From IMG/VR virus record IMGVR_UViG_3300035118_000057, positions 1 through 58,598 of that record: 58,598 bases of DNA. One strand, given 5' to 3'. A program made the position numbers and the translations under genes. The stretch is from a virus. Below the pieces are notes generated by a model. That model searched no databases. It saw only the letters and a list, made by a program, of their open reading frames with translations, and was not told where the DNA came from. Of this stretch, positions 25,601 through 33,223 are shown piece after piece (the first letter of the stretch is position 1; each line of letters opens with the position of its first letter).

Positions 25601-28151
25601 GTGCCCTGCGGACACCAGCCCCGGGAGCCTAAATGTTTATATAGACGGTGTGCAGGGATCAACGCCGTCTCCGGCACTGCACTACAACGCCGGACTTTCG
25701 CTCTCAACAACACTCAAAGGTCAGCTTGGGGGAGTTGCCAACATCCAGTTTTATGTGAGTGGCGCCAAGGATTCAAAATTTAACTATGGACTTCCATCTA
25801 CTTATGTCATGGACGACAGCAGCGCGGGCTTTACAATGTCGGACCTGATCATCTTCTCCAAGGAATTGACGCCGACACAGGCGGCGTCATTGACGACACT
25901 GCTGCAAGGCTTCGTCTCGCCGCCGACCGCGATTACAGCCGTGGCCGCTGGTGGCATCTCCATGGGCTCTCCGGCCGTCTATGACATCACCGCAATGCCG
26001 TCAGGCGCTAGCGCTACCTGCAACACCGGCACACCGGCAAATGACAGTCCTGCATTTGCGAATTTTCAAACTCTGGCGTCGGCCTGGGATGCGGCTAACC
26101 CCGGCGCTACGGGATCGATTGTGCTCAATATCCCGAATAGCACATGCTGGTTTTTGGGTTCGACGGGTATTGCGCCATTCAAGTGGGTCATGAACCCAAG
26201 CGGATATGCGGGACAGGCTCGGGTGAGGGTAGTCGGCGCCGGAACTTCGTCTAAGCTGAGCGACGGCGGCACGGGCGGCGGGTTCTTTCCTGGCGGGGGC
26301 GGTCAGTTCGGAAATAACACCAGCCAAACGCGTGTGACAACGGTTAGCAAGGGGGCAACTGCATTGAATTTCACCGCCTGCCCTGGGGCGGGATGTGCGG
26401 CGGCTCTAGCGCTATTTGCCCCGGGCGCACCAGTCCTGATGACTGGGGTAGATTTGCAAGGCGAGGGTCAGCCGACCAATCCTGCCTTCTGGGATTTTCT
26501 GACTGTCGCGACCGTGACCGCGACGGGCGTAACAGTCACCACACCGATCACTCATGACTACAAATCCACTTGGCCGAATTATTCGACGGGTAGCGGTTTC
26601 CAACCCGATCAGGGCGGTCCTGGAACACTTTATGTTCTCGATCCGACATGGAATGTAAGTATCGAATTGAATAGACTGATCTTGGATCAAGGTGCTGGTG
26701 CCGGCGGGAGCGTGACAAATGGCAAAAGTGTAACGCTGAAGAACGTGGTTATCACGAGTGCCGCAACATCGTGTCAGGGGCCATCCGTCAATGGGTTCCT
26801 TGCGTGGATCAACGTAACTGCCACCAACTGCACCGTAGAGGTAGACAAACTTATTGACACGTTCGTCTTACAAAATGTCACCGCGATAACAAACGTTGAT
26901 TGGCAATCCGCAAGCGCGAAACAGTTCATTGCGAGCGAGGTAACCGCCTCCTCGTTCTTGGGTGCTGGTGGGATCAATAACATTGTAGCCAATTCCTCGC
27001 CCGCTGAATTACATCTCGGATCGCACGGATACGGCGCGTCGTACGGACGAGACTATATCATCGGGAACAACATCCCGATCCTTATTGTGGGTAGCGCATC
27101 GCAAAGCATGATCAACCTGCGCGGTACTTGGTCGGGCGGCGTGCTCACAGTGCCGCCGAACTTCACTTTTAGCGCGGCGCAAAATAGCTCCGCAGCACCT
27201 TGTAGTGCCGCTCCTGGAAACATCTGCCTGACTGTAAGTTCGACTACGGGATGGTCTACCGGAATGGCGACAGACACCATCGTATTGAGTGGTTCCGCGT
27301 CATGTCAGGGCGATTGGATTTTGACTGTTGTCGATGCTACTCACGTCATCCTGAATGGCTCGACATTCGCCGCAACCTGCACCGGAGGCAGCGCCACGCT
27401 GCCGCTCAAATGGGCCGTTCCTGGGGCCAATCTCTATTGGGATGGCGCAAACGCCTCGCAGGGTCCGATGGCTCAGGTGCTCGACGTGGGAGCCTCGGGA
27501 GCGAATACAACGGTCACAACGTCTTTGGCTGGCGCCTTTCCTACCATGCCGCTCAATAGCGGTGTCGCTACCGTCAAGGTTCAATCGGTGCCTCAGGTAT
27601 TTGCCGGCGGGAACTATGGCTCGGCTGCGGCCATCGATCTCAACCAGATGCCTGCGGGCGCTCCATACGGAAGTTACAGCAAGCTGATCGTGGCCGGTAC
27701 AAATGGAAGCTATGCGTCAGTGCCGGCCGGTGGCTCGCCCACTGTCACGGGCAACCCCTCGACGCCCTATACGGTGCCGGTGTGGGGACAGATGGTGGGG
27801 ATCAACATCACCGTAGGACCGGCATATACCGGGACAACCAACCCAATGAATTTTGGATTTGCCCAGTCCTACTTTACGCAAACGCTTGGTAGTGCGTCTG
27901 TTCCAGGAGCTTGGAATCCGACTGTCAATGCGAAGATCGCTAGCACGACGCCGCGGTTCCTGGGGCCGACCTCGACATCGGGAGCACAAACCCTTGACGT
28001 GCTTTCGTCTCCACCTGGTGGCGCTAACTCTTGGCTGCTTACTAACCAAACGCAGCCTGTCTATACGTCAATCCCTGGTGACTTCTCCACTACATCCACA
28101 ACAGTTGAAATCGTCACCAACCAAGGCGTTGTCAACCCGGCGCAACAATAG
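22623..28151 (+). CDS. Giant exported multidomain tail spike
   Basis: 1842 residues, the largest gene. Signal peptide MIRVVLSFILLMMAAPIGEA|Q, then a Gly-rich linker. Residues about 210-280 form a small GTTT-type module (TGTTTNTSPIVTGIADTSKI). Residues about 420-565 are an AHGL-type beta module (SKTAHGLVAGNQITL … FVKTVLDPDSFTISATNGG) with another module apparently inserted in it. About 690-770 is fibronectin-III-like (APMGLTASAAAGVVTLTWND). About 800-1100 is lectin/LamG-like. From about 1120 to the end it looks like a right-handed beta-helix. Likely a receptor-binding or polysaccharide-degrading spike. Confidence 0.75.
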   Translation: MIRVVLSFILLMMAAPIGEAQWAIFQASTTASSGGGGTGNGGGPNLRVADIYGVPNSISPSSYYVPGIASQGVTTADFYNSDGWYSARPYDLTLFGPVGQAAAAQHGRYYWPMTPDHPNSILSSWSDGMDLKGGFGTDPQMPPRAINMQVMPLSDASIPLSNNSVTNPFTTNNSTIYQTGFLYYDPEDTGNTIHWMGEGADQGATGPGIVFTGTTTNTSPIVTGIADTSKISATYPATAATGIPANTTVLSVDSASQITLSNNATASGSRTITAHTFGGVGHYATTLRTNDLLNWTLFGPSTMNPGSNDFTSFQRPTRISAGNWISYAATNYRAFSRLTGPPGDSGLDANGWRSLAGVSTSTDGLNFVRPEPASYIDTLYHVGTRRFNAGGQWDQVIISGQQWLTTAEDARNILITAANPAVVSKTAHGLVAGNQITLAAVPFPGGGPYTADLVSGSSCITNFAPAIGSSVEAGNKLSSNPVFYTAGGAIIVGIPPNTVVTSVGVCGGANSIQINNNVTVNATGSPIVFLILPIPLVDGQTYFVKTVLDPDSFTISATNGGAAIDTSIATVNPCIDKSTPALCNVPNGGMFVTRVAVDSNFNILASPAPVRVSDAYFGVWPGPTYLQAVNSYLESGVLTYYATRGFFVSSPAFGLPWGATYLNGGALQQQLLDIYSECIDVALCYASAPMGLTASAAAGVVTLTWNDTRPNQNYHLYYGFSPSSQPNLIGSITGLTTTYTPYLQTPATMYFKLVSLDNSSVEQGSRVVSAYVSSSTAFVNQHIARALDDGADPATIDRNKLDTVDAWITSNGLHNMLENWVSASFGVKQDTSGIVTKVYDLGTTRHPAYNDLWFCSGAFPCNGASNTTYHPTGLNNNTPAWTNNAANAFGIIGGVMDASNHNGRMNHIRRKVEVSVFASYAKTASGTDITLLGIGEFSGMHLQHLAGTPGTASFTLYDDSLTPQTATIAVPTSATTPHIIGGTFGCGATPAVTCPADTSPGSLNVYIDGVQGSTPSPALHYNAGLSLSTTLKGQLGGVANIQFYVSGAKDSKFNYGLPSTYVMDDSSAGFTMSDLIIFSKELTPTQAASLTTLLQGFVSPPTAITAVAAGGISMGSPAVYDITAMPSGASATCNTGTPANDSPAFANFQTLASAWDAANPGATGSIVLNIPNSTCWFLGSTGIAPFKWVMNPSGYAGQARVRVVGAGTSSKLSDGGTGGGFFPGGGGQFGNNTSQTRVTTVSKGATALNFTACPGAGCAAALALFAPGAPVLMTGVDLQGEGQPTNPAFWDFLTVATVTATGVTVTTPITHDYKSTWPNYSTGSGFQPDQGGPGTLYVLDPTWNVSIELNRLILDQGAGAGGSVTNGKSVTLKNVVITSAATSCQGPSVNGFLAWINVTATNCTVEVDKLIDTFVLQNVTAITNVDWQSASAKQFIASEVTASSFLGAGGINNIVANSSPAELHLGSHGYGASYGRDYIIGNNIPILIVGSASQSMINLRGTWSGGVLTVPPNFTFSAAQNSSAAPCSAAPGNICLTVSSTTGWSTGMATDTIVLSGSASCQGDWILTVVDATHVILNGSTFAATCTGGSATLPLKWAVPGANLYWDGANASQGPMAQVLDVGASGANTTVTTSLAGAFPTMPLNSGVATVKVQSVPQVFAGGNYGSAAAIDLNQMPAGAPYGSYSKLIVAGTNGSYASVPAGGSPTVTGNPSTPYTVPVWGQMVGINITVGPAYTGTTNPMNFGFAQSYFTQTLGSASVPGAWNPTVNAKIASTTPRFLGPTSTSGAQTLDVLSSPPGGANSWLLTNQTQPVYTSIPGDFSTTSTTVEIVTNQGVVNPAQQ

Positions 28152-28152
28152 T

Positions 28153-28764
28153 TTATGTCGGGGCGAATATCAAACACTTGCGTCCGTTGAACAATGCGAG
28201 TTCATGCGTCAAATTAATCCAATTAACGCGTCTTATCTCTGGCTCGAATGCGCTTTCATGTGGAAGGTTGCATATAATTTTCATGGGTCTGCGCTTTCTG
28301 TCGTAGGAATCCCGCACCTTATCCAAGGCTCCAGCTAATACAGAACCAGTAAATGAGTTGCAAATATAAAGCGTGGATGTATTTGGCGGTAGATTAAATG
28401 TCGCGGCATCTTCTAAAATAATCTGCGCTCGCGACTTTGCGCTTTTGGAATTTGCTCTTCCCCTTAGCATCAAGGCTGGATCAAACTCTATACCTATCAC
28501 CATAGCAAACGGCAGCCTTGCGGCTAGAATTGCGACGCGACCAAGGCCAGCCCCGTAGTCGATGAAAGTCGATTCAGGATCGACTAAAATGTGAGGCTTA
28601 ATGATTCGCCAGTCTCGAAAGAACGTCGGGCCATATCCCCTAACTTCCGGTCGAGATGGATCATATGGGAGGTGTATTTCACTGCTGTCGATCCCCAAGC
28701 GCCATTCATTAAAACTCTCATCAGCGCGCTTCAGTCTGTTCGTTAGACTTTCGAGAATATTCAT
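28153..28764 (-). CDS. Class I SAM-dependent methyltransferase
   Basis: 203 residues. Motif I is clear in STFIDYGAGLGRVAILAARL, followed by VIGIEFDPALMLRGRA (acidic end of beta-2) and LEDAATFNLPPNTSTLYICN. There is no DNA-methylase P-P-[YFW] motif, so the substrate is probably a small molecule, protein or sugar. It sits tail-to-tail with the giant spike (1 base between stops) on the opposite strand, the usual setting for an acquired accessory gene. It could modify the host surface or a nucleotide; neither is shown. Confidence 0.75.
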   Translation of the reverse strand: MNILESLTNRLKRADESFNEWRLGIDSSEIHLPYDPSRPEVRGYGPTFFRDWRIIKPHILVDPESTFIDYGAGLGRVAILAARLPFAMVIGIEFDPALMLRGRANSKSAKSRAQIILEDAATFNLPPNTSTLYICNSFTGSVLAGALDKVRDSYDRKRRPMKIICNLPHESAFEPEIRRVNWINLTHELALFNGRKCLIFAPT

Positions 28765-28826
28765 CTACGGTCGTCCTGTTCCATCTGGTCCCCACCTGTT
28801 GGATGCGTTGCGGCCGGTACGCCGCT

Positions 28827-29033
28827 TTATCGCGCGCATATCACGCGCCCTTCTTCATCCAATTGAATACCGCGAATCTTGCCCGACGGCGTTATCGCGT
28901 TGGCGATAGCGTTGATATAGTTGATAGGGAAGGCGTCCACACCTGGGCTAAGCAACATTGTGTTTTGGGCGAATGCCATCACGGCGCTACTCATGATGAA
29001 GGCTGTCACTGCTCCGGCGAGAAAGTTTTTCAT
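28827..29033 (-). CDS. Small secreted protein
   Basis: 68 residues: signal peptide MKNFLAGAVTAFIMSSAVMA with cleavage likely after FA (AFA|Q), then a 46-residue mature peptide (INYINAIANAITPSGKIRGI, DEEGRVICAR). CGGAGGAGTAGACGGT precedes the ATG, an excellent ribosome site. It is the only exported protein encoded on the early strand. Function unknown. Confidence 0.65.
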   Translation of the reverse strand: MKNFLAGAVTAFIMSSAVMAFAQNTMLLSPGVDAFPINYINAIANAITPSGKIRGIQLDEEGRVICAR

Positions 29034-29063
29034 ACCGTCTACTCCTCCGATAACTCAATATGG

Positions 29064-29100
29064 CGCCTCCGGGCACACAATAGGGAAGTGCCCGGAGGCG
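29064..29100 (-). terminator. Perfect 13-bp hairpin between early genes
   Basis: CGCCTCCGGGCAC (29064-29076) and GTGCCCGGAGGCG (29088-29100) pair perfectly around an 11-base loop. It lies downstream of the ATPase gene and upstream of the small secreted gene on the minus strand. No T-run follows, so attenuation, processing or mRNA protection is as likely as termination. Confidence 0.6.
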
Positions 29101-29146
29101 ATCTCGGTGCGGCAACGCGTGGGTGGCTTTCGATCCCATTTTGGGC

Positions 29147-30265
29147 TTATGGGACCGGCCGCGCCGGGAGTTCGTCATCTACCTGTTTGGCTCGTAATTT
29201 GTGGCGGCGGTCCAGCGCGGCCTTGAGGATTTTCTGATCGGCGGGAGAAATTTCGGACCATGCCCTTTTCAGAACTTCCGACCCCTGCTCGGCCCACCGG
29301 CCGAGCGCCGCGTCGATACGGTCTATCCGCTCGCTATCGTCGATGTCGGCCGGGGGCGCCGCGTGAGCGACGGCAAGCCCCCCGGCCGGTCGATCGGGCG
29401 GCGTCGGCGGCGGCTGTGGCACCGCCGCTGTTTCGGGACTACTAGTGTTCGCCGTTGACACGACACTAGGACTATCTTTCGACCCGGCCGCCCAATTTGC
29501 TAGATTCTCTCCAATGTCTTCGTTGAGTTGCCCCCTTCCAGTGAGGTGCTGAAGGAAGTTTGGCCACTTCAAAAGGAAGTCTTCACCAGCAGATTCCGAG
29601 CGCCAAACAGGGACACCATTTGCCTGCGGCGGCAACAAGCACATAAGAGTCATCGCGTGAACGATCTCCGCTGGCGCAATCGCTTGGTATCCTATCTTTG
29701 TCGGCACAGTTTTTCCGTCCGCCCCTTTGATTGGTTTTGTCTTCTCGCGGGCTCGGAACGTGAAGATCAACGGTGTGGTGATGCGAAGAAACCCGTTGAC
29801 CATGCGAACGCGATCAGCCTTCGGCTTGATCCATCCCGCCATTGCGAGCGCATCACGTCGGCGCCAGTCGTTGCGTTCTTCTGGTTTCAGCCGCCGATCA
29901 ACTTCTTCCTCGTGCCACTCCAAAACGCCCCCAGGGCCTTCGTGCTCGTCGGATAAAGAGTCAACTATTATTGCGGACGGCTCCAGCAAAAGTTGCTGTT
30001 TTACAGCCTCAAGAAAATCACCAGGACGGCACGGTGGATCAAACTTCACAAGAGAAAACGGCACTTGCGCATGATACATGCGCGACCTGCCCGCCTCCGT
30101 GTCTATAACAACGATTGGCCCCTTGCGCACCCGCTGTATCCCGGCAGCAAGGCGCAGCGCGCTTAAGCTCTTTCCTCCCCCTGCAGGACCTTCAAGACCA
30201 ATCAATAAAGGGAATGGCCCCTCGGGTTCTGTCTCTACCGGGAAAACTCTTTTTGGAGCATTCAT
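29147..30265 (-). CDS. Sak4-like RecA-fold ATPase
   Basis: 372 residues from the ATG with GGAGGAC just upstream. Walker A is GPAGGGKS (residues 26-33), with VVIDTEAGRSRMYH after it and a Walker B-like AIIVDSLSDE near 98-107. This is the AAA_24/Sak4 type of phage ATPase, thought to be a minimal RecA/Rad51 relative acting with a single-strand-binding protein in annealing and recombination. The C-terminal 100 residues are Pro/Ala-rich and probably disordered. It is upstream of no visible SSB gene but follows the nuclease gene in the same unit. Confidence 0.8.
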   Translation of the reverse strand: MNAPKRVFPVETEPEGPFPLLIGLEGPAGGGKSLSALRLAAGIQRVRKGPIVVIDTEAGRSRMYHAQVPFSLVKFDPPCRPGDFLEAVKQQLLLEPSAIIVDSLSDEHEGPGGVLEWHEEEVDRRLKPEERNDWRRRDALAMAGWIKPKADRVRMVNGFLRITTPLIFTFRAREKTKPIKGADGKTVPTKIGYQAIAPAEIVHAMTLMCLLPPQANGVPVWRSESAGEDFLLKWPNFLQHLTGRGQLNEDIGENLANWAAGSKDSPSVVSTANTSSPETAAVPQPPPTPPDRPAGGLAVAHAAPPADIDDSERIDRIDAALGRWAEQGSEVLKRAWSEISPADQKILKAALDRRHKLRAKQVDDELPARPVP

Positions 30266-30323
30266 AACGTCCTCCACCTAATCTTGGAATAGAGCGAACT
30301 TGGTAGGCGTGAAAAATATGAAT

Positions 30324-31400
30324 CTACCCAGCATCCTGAATTGTCGTGCCGGGCGGCAGCAGCTTGTTTTCCTTGCGGCGCTTGTCGTCGGGCCGTGCCG
30401 CCTTGTACGGGCCCTTGCGCGGCTGGTAGATTTTAACGTCGGGCGCGCGATCGGGCGCCGCTCCACCTAACGCCGTCGTCAGAAACGGATCGTTCGCCGC
30501 GAGCGCCACAAGCTCGTCGGTGAGCTCGCGCGTTAGCCAAGCGGACTCCTTCCATGGGGCGCCGCCGATCGCGACGGCCGAGCGTGAATAGCCCGGCCAT
30601 ATGTTTTGAGCCACGCAGGCTTTCCAGATGGCGACGGCCGCGGCGACCTGCTTGTGCGCGATCGTGCGCGCGGCGCCGTTCGGCTCGACGACGGAACAGA
30701 GGTATGGCGGTTCGTTCTCCTGCACCAGGAATTTCCACCGCACGCGCCCGGCGAGCGCGGGCTTGAGGGTGACGATGATCCGCTCCTGAAACGCCGCTTG
30801 AAATGCAAAGTGGTCGTCCATCTTGCCGCCCAGCAGCGTCGGGTTGGCGGTGCCGGCCGTGGTCTTGTAGTCCCAGCAAACCACGCCGTCAGGGATTCTT
30901 GCGCCGTAGAAATCGATCAGCGTGCGGGTCCAGCAGCCGACCGGATCGCGGGACAACGCGCAAAGCTCAATGTCGCCGTACTCCGGATTGAAGGCATGGG
31001 CCCCCCCTTCGATGTCCTTAAGCTGCCTGCGCGCCTCGATGGCCATGGCGCTGGCGGCCTCTAAATGCTTGTGCAGGATCGGCACGCGGCCAGCGGCCCG
31101 CAAGGCGTCGCGCTCCATCTGCGCGGCCTTGGTGCGGTAGTCGTCGGCCTCAATGACGCTGAAGCTGGCGCCGCGGCCGAGCAGCAAGACGTGAGAGACG
31201 GTCCCGCGGTCCATGCGGGTATCCTCGGCTGACACAAAATTCGGATTGAGTCGCGGGTGCTGCCACCAAGCGGCGCGCGGGCAGCGCTCGAGCAGCACTT
31301 GGCCGATTGAATTGGACAGGGACGGCTCTACCGCCGGATCAGAATGATAGTCCGCTTCATCTATCACCCAAAATCCTGGCTCGGACAGCAATGTCGTCAT
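30324..31400 (-). CDS. PD-(D/E)XK exonuclease (ExoVIII/lambda-exo-like)
   Basis: 358 residues. It shows the RGTVSHVLLLG helix (residues 65-75, with the conserved His) and the catalytic strand pair in DFYGARIPDGVVCWDYKTTA (Asp163, Asp177, Lys179), typical of the ExoVIII-type PD-(D/E)XK nucleases paired with Sak-type annealases. It should resect double-stranded ends. The chosen ATG has GGGAGATTCACAC upstream; longer in-frame starts would cross the divergent control region. Gene order nuclease then ATPase supports a recombination module. Confidence 0.8.
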   Translation of the reverse strand: MTTLLSEPGFWVIDEADYHSDPAVEPSLSNSIGQVLLERCPRAAWWQHPRLNPNFVSAEDTRMDRGTVSHVLLLGRGASFSVIEADDYRTKAAQMERDALRAAGRVPILHKHLEAASAMAIEARRQLKDIEGGAHAFNPEYGDIELCALSRDPVGCWTRTLIDFYGARIPDGVVCWDYKTTAGTANPTLLGGKMDDHFAFQAAFQERIIVTLKPALAGRVRWKFLVQENEPPYLCSVVEPNGAARTIAHKQVAAAVAIWKACVAQNIWPGYSRSAVAIGGAPWKESAWLTRELTDELVALAANDPFLTTALGGAAPDRAPDVKIYQPRKGPYKAARPDDKRRKENKLLPPGTTIQDAG

Positions 31401-31421
31401 GTGTGAATCTCCCGTTGTGAT

Positions 31422-31454
31422 TTGACTAGAACGCCCAAATAAGATTTCAGTCAA
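31422..31454. promoter_or_regulatory. Divergent control region with TTGACT/AGTCAA palindrome
   Basis: TTGACT (31422-31427) and AGTCAA (31449-31454) are inverted arms 21 bases apart, between the divergent nuclease and small rightward gene. Each arm is also a -35-like hexamer for one direction, but no good -10 is seen at 16-18 bases. It resembles the arms at 37511-37552, so a shared regulator is possible. Confidence 0.4.
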
Positions 31455-31476
31455 GTTGAAATATATGGAGGCGTCT

Positions 31477-31665
31477 GTGGAAATATATATTACGTTCAAG
31501 CTGCGCGGCTGGCACGCCCAACATTTCATGCAGGTGTTGCGGATCGTCAACCTTGCGCCTGGCCGGCCGATCGACGAGTCGGAACTCGCGGCGTCCATCG
31601 TCCGGGCGGTGATCGAGGACGACGCGCGGGATAACGATCAGCCGCCGCAGGCGATGGTGCAATAG
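31477..31665 (+). CDS. Small early protein, unknown
   Basis: 62 residues from a GTG with GGAGG five bases upstream (31467-31471), better than the in-frame ATG at 31465 that overlaps that site. It begins VEIYITFKLRGWHAQHFMQV and has an acidic C-terminus. First gene rightward of the divergent control region; no family recognised. Confidence 0.6.
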   Translation: MEIYITFKLRGWHAQHFMQVLRIVNLAPGRPIDESELAASIVRAVIEDDARDNDQPPQAMVQ

Positions 31666-31671
31666 GAAAAA

Positions 31672-31699
31672 CGGCCCGGAAGGGGGAGCTTCCGGACCG
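31672..31699 (+). terminator. GC-rich hairpin after small early gene
   Basis: CGGCCCGGAAG and CTTCCGGACCG pair (one G-U) around a GGGGAG loop, 7 bases after the stop. No T-run; may be partial terminator or stability element before the winged-helix gene. Confidence 0.5.
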
Positions 31700-31732
31700 T
31701 GACGGCGTAACGTTCTCAATCGGGAGGAAACG

Positions 31733-32074
31733 ATGGCTTACATGACAGAGGCGGCGAAGTCAAATACGTGTCCGTGCTGCGGGCAGCCGATGCCACAGAT
31801 GCGGGTGGGCGTGCGCATGTACCCGCAGACGGCCCGCATTTTCGACATTATCAAGCGGGCGGGGCCGAACGGCATATCCGGCGATGATCTGTTCGAGATA
31901 GCCTATGCGGGGGCGCACAGGAAACACCCGGCATACTCAACCGTGAAGGGGCACGTCACGCACGCGCGCTCTGCGCTGGCGGATACCGAATACCGCATCG
32001 TGTGCGAGCGCGCCAAGCACGGGCCGGGCACCTATCGGCTGGTGAAAGTCGTTAAAGTCCAGGCGTTTGGATAG
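31733..32074 (+). CDS. Winged-helix DNA-binding protein with zinc knuckle
   Basis: 113 residues. The start has CPCCGQPMPQ, a possible metal-binding turn. Residues 30-105 look like a winged helix similar to OmpR-type C-terminal domains: IKRAGPNGISGDDLFEIAYA, then HPAYSTVKGHVTHARSAL as recognition helix and RLVKVVKVQ. GGGAGGAAACG precedes the ATG. Likely an early regulator. Confidence 0.65.
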   Translation: MAYMTEAAKSNTCPCCGQPMPQMRVGVRMYPQTARIFDIIKRAGPNGISGDDLFEIAYAGAHRKHPAYSTVKGHVTHARSALADTEYRIVCERAKHGPGTYRLVKVVKVQAFG

Positions 32075-32086
32075 GTATCCTTCACC

Positions 32087-32263
32087 ATGACACCTAACGA
32101 AAAACACGCCCTAGTTGATGCAGCTTCGGCATTTGAAGAGCACGGAATTGAAATACTTATGCCATGGGAGCACGATCTTGATCTCGCCGAGGGAGCACTT
32201 TACGAAGGCCTTTTAGCTGCCTGCCGTGCTTATCATGACAGAATGAAACATGCAGCAGATTGA
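32087..32263 (+). CDS. Small acidic helical protein
   Basis: 58 residues, acidic and helical (KHALVDAASAFEEHGIEILM, DLAEGALYEGLLAACRAYHD). Its last 14 bases overlap the RusA gene start, which supports co-translation. Function unknown. Confidence 0.55.
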   Translation: MTPNEKHALVDAASAFEEHGIEILMPWEHDLDLAEGALYEGLLAACRAYHDRMKHAAD

Positions 32264-32627
32264 ATTATTGCTACCGTTCCCAACATCCACGAATCGCATT
32301 TGGCGGATCGGGGTGCGGCGGATGTTTAGTTCGCAAACCTATTTGGCGTGGAAGGCCGAAGCGGCCGGAATGTATTGGCAGCAATATGGTGGTGGCAAGA
32401 AACGCCCCGCACCTCTTGGGTCATTCAAGATTTCCATCGTTCTGGATCAAAACAGGCGTGCGCGGTCGGACGGGGACAACCGAATCAAGGCGGTTCTGGA
32501 TTTTTGCCAGTCTGCCGGGCTGGTGACGAACGACCGGAACTGCGACGGCGGCTCGTGGTCCTGGGGAATAGCCCCGACTGGTTGTAGAGTGGTCTTGACT
32601 GGCGAGCCCGCCGCGGCTAAACCGTGA
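32250..32627 (+). CDS. rusA: RusA-family Holliday junction resolvase
   Basis: 125 residues, normal for RusA. It has the early LPFPTSTNRIWRIG strand and the conserved acidic cluster in RSDGDNRIKAVLDFCQSAG (Asp74, Asp76, Asp84, Lys80), followed by LVTNDRNCD. RusA dimers cut four-way junctions with divalent metal; phages use it to resolve recombination and packaging intermediates, consistent with the nuclease and ATPase nearby. Confidence 0.88.
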   Translation: MQQIELLLPFPTSTNRIWRIGVRRMFSSQTYLAWKAEAAGMYWQQYGGGKKRPAPLGSFKISIVLDQNRRARSDGDNRIKAVLDFCQSAGLVTNDRNCDGGSWSWGIAPTGCRVVLTGEPAAAKP

Positions 32628-32711
32628 GCGCCGACTGATCCTCGGCGTCAATACCCAGGCGATGGGCGGGGGTGCCTCCCCGTCCACCCTGCGGCACCCG
32701 AGGCACCGGGC

Positions 32712-32954
32712 ATGTCAGACGATTTCGATTGGAAAGATCCGGAGTGCGGCATCATTGTCGCGCCACGACCCGGTCTTGCTGTTTACACCAATAATTTTGG
32801 CGCAATCATCATCCGACAAACCTATGAATCCGGCGACCCCGACGATGATTATTTTGTCTCGGTGTTTCCCGAGGATGTGGAAGCGCTGATACGCGCTTTG
32901 CGCAAAGAAAAACGCTCGGTCGACGCCAACCATGGGCGAGGAGATGGGTCATGA
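32712..32954 (+). CDS. Small acidic early protein
   Basis: 80 residues, acidic: SDDFDWKDPECGIIVAPRPG, then YTNNFGAIIIRQTYESGDPD and a basic helix (VEALIRALRKEKRSVDAN). Overlaps the next start by 4 bases (ATGA). No family recognised. Confidence 0.6.
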   Translation: MSDDFDWKDPECGIIVAPRPGLAVYTNNFGAIIIRQTYESGDPDDDYFVSVFPEDVEALIRALRKEKRSVDANHGRGDGS

Positions 32955-33223
32955 GCGCGAGCAAAGACCCCGCACCAATTCCAATTGACGGCGGCAAACC
33001 GTGTCCGAAATGCGCGCGGCCTATGCAGCGCTTTCGACACAGCGTCGCGTGGCGACCGCTTCCGGGCCGCGGGCTTTACACGCAATGGGATCGCTGCATC
33101 CCGTGCGGCCACTTTCAGAATTATTGGCAATTTTACATGGCAGCCGCTCACGCGGAGACCGGGCCGGCGGCTGCCAATGCTGGCGCGATGGCTGGGATGC
33201 GATCAAAGCGCCAAGGGGTCTGA
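32951..33223 (+). CDS. Small zinc-ribbon protein
   Basis: 90 residues with two cysteine pairs, CPKCARPM and CIPCGHFQNYW, about 36 residues apart, giving a probable C4 zinc ribbon, and an Ala-rich helical tail. Start overlaps the previous stop (ATGA). Probably nucleic-acid or protein binding. Confidence 0.6.
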   Translation: MSASKDPAPIPIDGGKPCPKCARPMQRFRHSVAWRPLPGRGLYTQWDRCIPCGHFQNYWQFYMAAAHAETGPAAANAGAMAGMRSKRQGV

